DNA from: Pseudoalteromonas sp. P1-25
GTDB taxonomy: Bacteria; Pseudomonadota; Gammaproteobacteria; Enterobacterales; Alteromonadaceae
DNA length: 64,000 bases
Direction: 5' to 3'
NCBI RefSeq assembly: GCF_001401805.1
Contig: NZ_LKDW01000019.1
Coordinates: forward strand, 1 to 64,000
This document shows positions 57,261-64,000 of the stretch, in pieces. The stretch's first letter is position 1, and every line of letters begins with the position of its first letter. The translations under genes and the position numbers were made by a program. Below the pieces are notes generated by a model. That model did not search any database, had not been told where the DNA came from, and saw only the letters and a list, made by a program, of their open reading frames with translations.

Positions 57261-58995
57261 TTTTATTAGGCTATTAACGCTTTGCCGCCCGCATTATAAA
57301 GCCATGCTTCTGGGTACTTTTTTAGCAACGCTAACGGTACTTGCAAACGTGGGCTTATTAGCCATATCGGGGTGGTTTTTAGCCTCTATGGCGGCAGCGG
57401 GTATTGCTGGCGTACACATGAACTACTTTACCCCTGCAGGAACCATTCGGTTTTTAGCGATTGTACGAACTGCATCACGCTATGGTGAGCGCTTAGTAAC
57501 GCATAACGCGACATTTTTACTACTTAGTGAAATACGCGTTAATATGTTTGCCACGCTAAGCAAGCTAAATAATGTAGATTTAGCAATGAGTCGCAGCGCC
57601 GATTTAGTCAACCGCTTACAAAATGACGTAGATGCGCTCGATAAATTTTACTTAAACATACTACTGCCAATGCTGGTGGCGCTATTGAGTGTGCCAATTA
57701 TCATGGTATTTATGGCGGCTTATAATGCCAACGTTGCGCTAATTTGTTTTATCGGCATTTTATTAATCGGTGTTGTTTTACCAGCTCTATTAAGTGCTAA
57801 ATTAAATAAAAATAGTCATAAAGAAACACAGCTCAGTGCACAACTCAGATCAGAGCTTTCTGACACCCTAACAGGCCTTAGAGAACTGAGTATTTATCAA
57901 GCTCGTGCAGGGCAAATTTCAAAATGCAATGAACTCAACGAGCAGTATAACCAACAACTTTTTAGTCGTCATAAAGCACTAGCAAATAGCGACGGTTTAA
58001 GTTTGCTGGTGGTACAACTCGCTATGCTTGGCGCAATAGTCACTATTGTACCTTTGGTTTATAGCGGCGCTATGTTAAATGTTGAGCTGGCTATGCTAAG
58101 CCTATTTGTATTAGCAAGCTTTGAAAGTGTTTTACTGCTCCCTAACGCATTTATAGAGCTGCCCAATGTACTCAAAGCTGCTGAGCGCCTATTTACACTT
58201 GAAGATAAAGTTACAGCCCAAGAAGCTAATAGCGCTAAGTTAATTGAGATACAGTTTGATAAAAACAACACAACTTTAGCGCTTAATAACATTGCCTATA
58301 AATACCAAGAGCACACCGCTTTAACTAATATCAGCTTTACCCTTAAAGCACAGCAAAAAGTAGCGATTGTAGGCAGAAGCGGCAGTGGTAAAAGCACATT
58401 GGTTAATTTACTCACCGGTTTATGGCCAGTGCAGCAAGGCAGCATTAGGCTAAGTGATGAAAATAACGCAGAAGATCTTCACGCACTAAGCAGCAACACC
58501 CGCGCAAACGTTATTAATATACTCGCGCAGCAGCACCATATTTTTGATGGCACACTTAGTGAAAATTTACGCTATGCAAAGCCAAGCGCCACAAAAGAAG
58601 AAATGCTTGAAGCCATTAGCCTTGCCCAGCTGGCGCCTTGGTTTAATGCGCTACAAGATGGTTTAAAAACACGTTTAGGCACAGGCGGAAGAAGCGTTTC
58701 TCAAGGCCAATCTAGGCGTATAGCCATTGCGCAAGCTTTATTACAAAACCCAGCCATTTTAGTCCTTGATGAGCCTACTGAAGGACTTGATAATCAATCT
58801 AAGCAAACGGTAATGAACGCTATTATGCAGGTAATGAGTAACGCAAGTGTACTCACCATTACCCACGACCCAGCTCTTTTAGCGCAAATGGATAATATTA
58901 TTTGGCTAGAAAATGGCAGCTTAATAGCACAAGGTACTCATAAAGCGCTTAGCGAAAAGTATACCGATTACGTTGCCTTAACTACTCGGTTTTAA
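57253..58995 (+). CDS. cydC: CydC, heme/thiol ABC transporter subunit
   Basis: 580 residues from ATG 57253, overlapping cydD by 8 bp; in-frame codons upstream lie inside cydD. N-terminal membrane domain ([14 protein letters not shown]), Walker [16 protein letters not shown], signature [14 protein letters not shown] (a VSQGQ variant of LSGGQ) and Walker [12 protein letters not shown]. The 3' end overlaps the convergent RlpA-like gene by 18 bp. Confidence 0.95.
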   Translation: MTNFIRLLTLCRPHYKAMLLGTFLATLTVLANVGLLAISGWFLASMAAAGIAGVHMNYFTPAGTIRFLAIVRTASRYGERLVTHNATFLLLSEIRVNMFATLSKLNNVDLAMSRSADLVNRLQNDVDALDKFYLNILLPMLVALLSVPIIMVFMAAYNANVALICFIGILLIGVVLPALLSAKLNKNSHKETQLSAQLRSELSDTLTGLRELSIYQARAGQISKCNELNEQYNQQLFSRHKALANSDGLSLLVVQLAMLGAIVTIVPLVYSGAMLNVELAMLSLFVLASFESVLLLPNAFIELPNVLKAAERLFTLEDKVTAQEANSAKLIEIQFDKNNTTLALNNIAYKYQEHTALTNISFTLKAQQKVAIVGRSGSGKSTLVNLLTGLWPVQQGSIRLSDENNAEDLHALSSNTRANVINILAQQHHIFDGTLSENLRYAKPSATKEEMLEAISLAQLAPWFNALQDGLKTRLGTGGRSVSQGQSRRIAIAQALLQNPAILVLDEPTEGLDNQSKQTVMNAIMQVMSNASVLTITHDPALLAQMDNIIWLENGSLIAQGTHKALSEKYTDYVALTTRF

Positions 58996-59370
58996 AACGC
59001 TGATTGATACATCGATAACGCCGACTTTAGGGTCGGCAATTTTTTTAAACATACCTAGCGATAAATCAATAACCCGCCCTCTAACGTACGGACCTCTGTC
59101 GTTTATTCTTACGATTACCGATTTATTATTTGCCAAGTTTGTAACCTTCACTTTTGTACCAAAGGGTAAATCTAAATGCGCAGCTGTGGATGCGTTTTGG
59201 CTAAATGTTTCACCGTTTGCCGTTGTACGGCCATGGTATTTATTAGCGTAATAAGAGGCTTTACCTAACTGAGTACGCTCGCCATTGGCAGAGGTAACTA
59301 TAGGTTGGCTGCTACACGCAGCTAAAATTGACAAAAAACTGAGGGTAAAAATTAACTTAGTAAAAGACAT
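58978..59370 (-). CDS. RlpA-like lipoprotein
   Basis: 130 residues: lipoprotein signal with lipobox LAAC at 16-19, then a double-psi beta-barrel ([19 protein letters not shown] ... [17 protein letters not shown]), the septal RlpA core. The SPOR domain of full-length RlpA is absent. The DPBB keeps the Asp/His pair of lytic transglycosylase RlpA, so wall activity is possible. Unrelated in function to the cyd genes. Confidence 0.85.
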   Translation of the reverse strand: MSFTKLIFTLSFLSILAACSSQPIVTSANGERTQLGKASYYANKYHGRTTANGETFSQNASTAAHLDLPFGTKVKVTNLANNKSVIVRINDRGPYVRGRVIDLSLGMFKKIADPKVGVIDVSISVLKPSS

Positions 59371-59455
59371 AACTGCGCTTTAATTATAAAAATTCGCGCA
59401 AAGGTTAACCTTACGTGGCTGAGTGTGTACTGAATTAAAGCGTGTTTCAGGCAAT

Positions 59456-59491
59456 AAAAAACCACCGTCGATTACTCTAAGGTGGTTTTTT
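59456..59491 (-). terminator. Terminator of the bamA-lpxA operon
   Basis: ACCACC / GGTGGT hairpin followed by a T-tract on the minus strand, 16 bp after lpxA. It separates lpxA from the genes beyond. Confidence 0.85.
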
Positions 59492-59506
59492 AAAAGCATA
59501 AAACGC

Positions 59507-60277
59507 TTATCTTACGATTCCGCGCTCAGAACTTTTCACAAAATCAATCATAGTTTGTACAGCAGGGTACTTAGCGGCATCTTCGCTGAGCGAGGCAATT
59601 GCTTCATCCACACTTAAGCTCTTACGATAAAACGCTTTATAAGCGCGGCGTACAGCCATAATTTCATCGCTTTCGAAGCCACGACGCTTCATACCTTCTT
59701 TATTGGTCGCTGCAGGGCCTGCAGGCATACCAATGGTGGTTACAAATGGTGGTACATCTTTATTAACACCTGAGTACATGCCAATAAATGCATGATCACC
59801 AATTTTACAAAACTGATGCACACCTGAGTTACCACCTAAAATAACCCAATCGCCTACATGCACATGGCCTGCAACACTTGCATTGTTAGCAAATATAACG
59901 TTGTTACCAATTACAGCATCGTGTGCAACGTGGGTATACGCCATAAATAAGTTGTTGCTACCAATTTTAGTAACACCTTGATCCTGAATAGTACCACGGT
60001 GAATCGTTGCGCACTCACGAATAACGTTATTGTCGCCTATGATAAGCGTGGTTGGTTCGTTGTTATATTTTTTGTCTTGGCAGGCTTCGCCCACTGACGC
60101 AAATTGAAAAATATGATTGCCAGAGCCAATTGTAGAGGGCCCTTTAATAACAACGTGAGACTCAATAATACAGTCATCACCGATCACAACATCATTGCCA
60201 ATATAGCTATATGGACCAACTGAGACATTGTTGCCTAGTTTAGCGCCAGGTTCGATTATTGCTGTAGAATGGATCAC
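59507..60277 (-). CDS. lpxA: UDP-GlcNAc acyltransferase
   Basis: First step of lipid A synthesis. Left-handed beta-helix hexapeptide repeats from residue 8, catalytic His in THVAHDAVIGN, and C-terminal helical domain. Start GTG at 60277, two bases after the fabZ stop, gives 256 residues (MIHSTAIIEPGAKLG), as in the family; codons further upstream overlap fabZ. Confidence 0.96.
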   Translation of the reverse strand: MIHSTAIIEPGAKLGNNVSVGPYSYIGNDVVIGDDCIIESHVVIKGPSTIGSGNHIFQFASVGEACQDKKYNNEPTTLIIGDNNVIRECATIHRGTIQDQGVTKIGSNNLFMAYTHVAHDAVIGNNVIFANNASVAGHVHVGDWVILGGNSGVHQFCKIGDHAFIGMYSGVNKDVPPFVTTIGMPAGPAATNKEGMKRRGFESDEIMAVRRAYKAFYRKSLSVDEAIASLSEDAAKYPAVQTMIDFVKSSERGIVR

Positions 60278-60279
60278 TA

Positions 60280-60756
60280 TTAAAACTCTCTTCTCGCACA
60301 CATAATTTCGGCACTACATACTACTTTGCCGTCGACTCTTGCTTCAGCGGCAAATTTCCATATATTGCGACGCTCTTTTAAAAACTCTACATGTAAATGC
60401 ATAGTATCGCCTGGTACTACAGGCTGCTTAAAACGCGCATTATCTACTGCAGCAAATAAGTAAAGCTCATTATCGCCACGGTTTTCAACGGTTTTAAAAC
60501 CAAGTAAACCAGTTGCTTGCGCCATTGCCTCTAATATTAGCACACCTGGGAAAATTGGCTGGTTTGGAAAGTGACCAGTAAAAATCGGCTCATTAACTGT
60601 TACGTTTTTAATCGCATGTAGTTTTTCACCTGGTGTAAAATCAATAACACGATCAACTAAAAGCATCGGGTAACGATGGGGTAATAAACTTAAAATTTCT
60701 TGAATATCAAGGCTATTTAATTCGTTTGCCAAAATAGCATCCTTATTTGTGTTCAA
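60280..60756 (-). CDS. fabZ: 3-hydroxyacyl-ACP dehydratase FabZ
   Basis: 158 residues, hot-dog fold. [14 protein letters not shown] has the catalytic His, [22 protein letters not shown] the Glu. Lies between lpxD and lpxA as usual. Confidence 0.97.
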   Translation of the reverse strand: MNTNKDAILANELNSLDIQEILSLLPHRYPMLLVDRVIDFTPGEKLHAIKNVTVNEPIFTGHFPNQPIFPGVLILEAMAQATGLLGFKTVENRGDNELYLFAAVDNARFKQPVVPGDTMHLHVEFLKERRNIWKFAAEARVDGKVVCSAEIMCARREF

Positions 60757-60759
60757 CGT

Positions 60760-61782
60760 TTATGACTTAGCCAATGCTTCAAGCGCTTTAAGACGAGCTT
60801 TCATGTCTGAAAGATTACGCAAGTGAGCAATTGATTTACGCCATTCTTTATTAGTTGTATGGGGCATACCAGATGAGTAAATACCCGGCTCGGTGATCGA
60901 TTTAGTCACCATACTCATGCCGGTAATTATAACACCATCACATACTGACATGTGACCATTAATTGCTGTCATCCCGCCAATTTGGCAGTTTTTGCCTATG
61001 GTGACACTGCCAGCCAGTACAGTACAACCTGCAATGGCAGTACCCGAGTTAACTTCAACGTTGTGTGCTATTTGACATTGGTTATCAATGATTACATTGC
61101 TATGTATAATCGTGTTATCAAGTGCGCCACGGTCAATTGTTGTGCTTGCGCCCACTTCAACCTTGTCACCAATAATCACAGAGCCTAGCTGCGGTATTTT
61201 AACCCACTGCCCGCGCTCGTTTGCATAGCCAAATCCGTCACTGCCAACCACCGTATTTGCTTGGAACAAACAATCAGCGCCAATTTCAACATCGTGATAA
61301 ATAGTTACACTCGGCCAAAGCTTTGTGCCAGAACCTATTTTAACACGTTCGCCAATAAAACTGTTCGGACCAATTTGTGCATTATCACCAATAACAGCGC
61401 CGGCTTCTATCACTGCATTTGCACCAATGGCTGCGCTAGCACTTACCGTTGCACTTGGGTGAATAGTGGCACTGGCATGAATACCCTGCTGCGCCGATTG
61501 CGGGGTTGTATCCATAAATTGTGCAAGCTTTGCGTAACTTACATACGGATTGCCAACAATGATTTTTGCGCCATTAAAATACGGCGCATCGGCTTCACTA
61601 AGAATAACTGCGCTGGCTTGCGTGGTTTCAAGCTGAGTGCGATATTTTGAGTTCGCTAAAAATGCAATATGCCCAGAACGGGCATTTGCAAGTGTAGCTA
61701 TTTTTGTAATTTCTAAAGCGCCATCACCTTGAAGCTCGGCGCCTAGAAGTTCCGCAATATGCGAAAGCGTATAATTTTGCAT
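60760..61782 (-). CDS. lpxD: UDP-3-O-acylglucosamine N-acyltransferase
   Basis: 340 residues from ATG 61782 (MQNYTLSHIAELLGAELQG); a start at 61815 would overlap skp. N-terminal uridine-binding domain, then hexapeptide repeats, catalytic His in CQIAHNVEVN. E. coli LpxD is 341. Confidence 0.96.
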   Translation of the reverse strand: MQNYTLSHIAELLGAELQGDGALEITKIATLANARSGHIAFLANSKYRTQLETTQASAVILSEADAPYFNGAKIIVGNPYVSYAKLAQFMDTTPQSAQQGIHASATIHPSATVSASAAIGANAVIEAGAVIGDNAQIGPNSFIGERVKIGSGTKLWPSVTIYHDVEIGADCLFQANTVVGSDGFGYANERGQWVKIPQLGSVIIGDKVEVGASTTIDRGALDNTIIHSNVIIDNQCQIAHNVEVNSGTAIAGCTVLAGSVTIGKNCQIGGMTAINGHMSVCDGVIITGMSMVTKSITEPGIYSSGMPHTTNKEWRKSIAHLRNLSDMKARLKALEALAKS

Positions 61783-61789
61783 AGAGTGA

Positions 61790-62308
61790 TTATTTCTTAC
61801 TAACTGCTGATACAACTTTGCTTGAAAGATCAGTTACTTCTTTAGGGTTAAAGTAAATAGTTGTGTCTTTAACTTTAACTTCATCGAAGTCGCCGTCTTT
61901 AGCAATTTCTTCAATTGTTTTAATGATTAAACCTTGAACTTTAGCAAGCTCTTGGTTTTGACGTGCTTTAATTTCTTGCTCTAAAGGACGGCCTTTTTCA
62001 GCAAGGTTTTTTTGCATGCCTTGGATTTTATCGCGTAATGCATCTTTTTGAGCTTGGCTCATAGTAGTGCTTTCACGCTTAAATTTTTCTGCTTCAAAGC
62101 GGATATCGCCTTGTAGTTTTTCCAGCTCTTGACGACGCTCAGCAAACTCAGTTTGTAAAGACTGCTCAATTTTAGCCATTTGAGGAATTTGCTTGTAGAT
62201 CTCTTGCATATCAACAATGCCTACTTTGTGAGCGAAAGCACTTGCAGAGGTGCCCATCATCAATGTTGCTAACACGGCTACTGCTGTTGATTTAAATAAT
62301 TTTTTCAC
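61790..62308 (-). CDS. skp: Periplasmic chaperone Skp/OmpH
   Basis: 172 residues with a signal peptide ending ASAFA and a long helical coiled-coil region (about 40-130), the tentacles of the Skp trimer. Escorts outer-membrane proteins to BamA, encoded 11 bp upstream. Confidence 0.95.
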   Translation of the reverse strand: MKKLFKSTAVAVLATLMMGTSASAFAHKVGIVDMQEIYKQIPQMAKIEQSLQTEFAERRQELEKLQGDIRFEAEKFKRESTTMSQAQKDALRDKIQGMQKNLAEKGRPLEQEIKARQNQELAKVQGLIIKTIEEIAKDGDFDEVKVKDTTIYFNPKEVTDLSSKVVSAVSKK

Positions 62309-62319
62309 AAAAAACTCCT

Positions 62320-64000
62320 TTAGAAAGTGTTACTAATATTAAAGCTGATGGTCTTTGTATCGTCATCTTCTTCTTTTTGCAATGGATACGCAAAACTAAT
62401 CAGCATTGGACCCATTGGAGAGATCCATTGTAAAGATAAACCGGTCGATACCCTAAAGCGCATTGGATCAGAGTAATCGTCTAACTTAGCACGCTCATCT
62501 GGCGCTAAGTTTTGGAAACGGTCAACGTTAAATTCAGTATCCCATACGTTTGCAGCATCTACAAAGAAACTGGTACGTACAGAGCTGGTGTTTTCTTCAT
62601 CTAAGAACGGCGTAGGTACAATTAGCTCCATACCTGCAACCGCTTTTGCATTACCACCAATACGCCCTTGCGGTACTAAAATATCAAACTCTTCTGAGCC
62701 ACCAATACTACCGGTTGTCGTCCCATCAGCATTTGGAGTACCTGGAATTGATAAAGGAATACGCGATACAGCACGAGGTAATATTGTATTACGGTCAAAG
62801 CCACGTAGTTCCATTTCAGTTATACGGAAGTACTCTTGAAACGGCAGTGTTTGCTCATAGCCATTAGTCGACCCATAGCCATTACCGTAACCAAGCGCTG
62901 CACGTGTTGAGAACACCCAACGGTGGTCATTAGAAATAGGCCAGTAAAAGCGAGAATCGTAGTTCAGTTTAAAGTACTGAAGATCTGAATTAGGCGTTGT
63001 GGCTGTTAAATTTAATGTTTGGCGCGAACCCGCTGTTGGGAATAAACCACGGTTAACGGTAATACGCGACCAACCAACGCTTAGCTCATATTTAGTAAAG
63101 TCAAAGCCAGCATCTGGGTTTTCTTCATCTAAGAAGGTTTCGCGAAGTACACGTGTTTGCTCGTACTCAGCAATTTCTGATAGTTCTTCTTGAATCCAAC
63201 GTACACCAAAGTTAACACGGTTTACCGCATCAATTGGGAAGCCAATGTTGGTACCAATACCATAACTTGTTGACTTATAATCTACTAAGCTAAATTTACT
63301 GGCATCGTAGTTGTTGTAGAAAATACTGCTGCCTTGCGATACGCCATCTGGTGTAAAGTAAGGGTCGGTGTACGACAAGCTAATGCTTTCTGAACCTGTC
63401 GAGGTATTTAGATTTAAGCCAATTTGGTTACCCGTGCCTAAAAAGTTAGATTCGGTGACACCAATATTAAACTGTAAACCTGCATATGAACCATATGCTA
63501 AGCCCGCATTAAAGCTACCTGCCGATTGCTCTTTTACCGTAAAGTCTACATCAACTTGGTCATCCACACCTGGGACTGGCACTACGTTAAAATCAACAGT
63601 TTCCATGTACGGTAAACGTTGGATTTGCAGTTTTGAGCGCTCAAGGTTTTGATTAGATAACCATGCACCTTCAAGTTGTGTCATTTCGCGGCGAACTACC
63701 TCATCAGCGGTATTTTGGTTACCACCCACAATAATACGGCGAACGTATACACGTTTACCCGGATTTACCGACAGCGTAAGTTGCACTTCTTGTTTTTCAT
63801 CGTCAATTTCTGGAATTGTACGAACTTCGGCATTGGCATAACCAAAGCGCGCTAAATAGCTTTTTATAAATTCTTCAGATGAAGTGACTACAGAGCCGTT
63901 ATACAGCTCACCAGCGCGAAGTGGAATAACGCTTTTGATTAGCTCTTCTCGGCCAAGTAAATCACCGATAAAGTCAAAACCTTTAACCGTATATTTAACA
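62320..64000 (-). CDS. bamA: Outer-membrane assembly factor BamA, 5' end outside window
   Basis: Core of the BAM complex. The visible C-terminal two-thirds contains late POTRA domains (GRVYVRRIIVGGN type) and the 16-strand barrel. The frame stays open to base 64000, so internal GTG codons such as that at 63786 are not the start. The protein ends in the Phe-terminated signal SFNISNTF. Next to skp and lpxD, as normal. Confidence 0.97.
   Translation of the reverse strand, partial: VKYTVKGFDFIGDLLGREELIKSVIPLRAGELYNGSVVTSSEEFIKSYLARFGYANAEVRTIPEIDDEKQEVQLTLSVNPGKRVYVRRIIVGGNQNTADEVVRREMTQLEGAWLSNQNLERSKLQIQRLPYMETVDFNVVPVPGVDDQVDVDFTVKEQSAGSFNAGLAYGSYAGLQFNIGVTESNFLGTGNQIGLNLNTSTGSESISLSYTDPYFTPDGVSQGSSIFYNNYDASKFSLVDYKSTSYGIGTNIGFPIDAVNRVNFGVRWIQEELSEIAEYEQTRVLRETFLDEENPDAGFDFTKYELSVGWSRITVNRGLFPTAGSRQTLNLTATTPNSDLQYFKLNYDSRFYWPISNDHRWVFSTRAALGYGNGYGSTNGYEQTLPFQEYFRITEMELRGFDRNTILPRAVSRIPLSIPGTPNADGTTTGSIGGSEEFDILVPQGRIGGNAKAVAGMELIVPTPFLDEENTSSVRTSFFVDAANVWDTEFNVDRFQNLAPDERAKLDDYSDPMRFRVSTGLSLQWISPMGPMLISFAYPLQKEEDDDTKTISFNISNTF

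Noticed and set aside
61261..61650. Plus-strand frame antisense to lpxD
   Set aside because: It reflects the hexapeptide repeat bias of lpxD read backwards.

Overview
The window looks like a chromosomal segment of a marine gammaproteobacterium of the Alteromonadales, most likely Pseudoalteromonas. The reasons are AT-rich coding, a tRNA-Leu/tRNA-Gln/ubiF/miaB/phoH/ybeY/corC/lnt block in the same order as in Enterobacteria, a bamA-skp-lpxD-fabZ-lpxA / lpxB-rnhB-dnaE-accA-tilS block, and a dispersed intergenic repeat of a kind I associate with Pseudoalteromonas. The genus is an inference.

Layout. 1-8.8 kb: two tRNAs, a GGDEF-EAL protein, then ubiF divergent from miaB-phoH-ybeY-corC-lnt. 8.9-19.8 kb: small accessory genes (2OG oxygenase-like, two membrane proteins, esterase, a StbDE/RelE-type toxin-antitoxin pair, RDD protein), an Old Yellow Enzyme, a COG0523 metallochaperone with DUF1826, and a large hybrid histidine kinase. 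38.6-44.7 kb: the ffs (4.5S/SRP) RNA gene, a DUF3014 protein, a patatin-like phospholipase, a CPA2 antiporter and a diguanylate cyclase. 44.7-64 kb: tilS-accA-dnaE-rnhB-lpxB on the minus strand, then a plus-strand cydABX-cydDC module, then rlpA-like, lpxA, fabZ, lpxD, skp and a 5'-truncated bamA.

The main discovery is a complete Tn7-like CRISPR-associated transposon (type I-F3 CAST) at 20347-38557 (18,211 bp). Both ends start TGTTGTTTGAAGTATAAG, carry about three TnsB-type sites each, and are flanked by a 5-bp duplication CCAAA. It encodes TnsA, TnsB, TnsC, TniQ, a Cas8/Cas5 protein, Cas7, Cas6 and a short array. The last spacer of the array (24723-24755), between two degenerate repeats, matches ffs at 38609-38640 in 25 of 32 positions. 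Four of the seven mismatches fall at crRNA positions 6, 12, 18 and 24, which are flipped out in Cascade. The element sits 46 bp beyond the PAM-distal end of that protospacer, so the guide that directed its own insertion can be read directly.

The element also carries a small Xre repressor. A palindrome CTAAGA-N3-TCTTAG stands in front of both xre and the tniQ-cas operon, which suggests a shared operator. The gene after xre encodes a protein whose N-terminus matches proteasome/HslV Ntn hydrolases (Thr after Met, Asp 16 residues on). Other cargo is a Septu-like ATPase/HNH pair, a four-gene operon (CoiA-like nuclease, two membrane proteins, an unknown protein) that may be an undescribed defence system, a trypsin-like peptidase and a small orphan gene.
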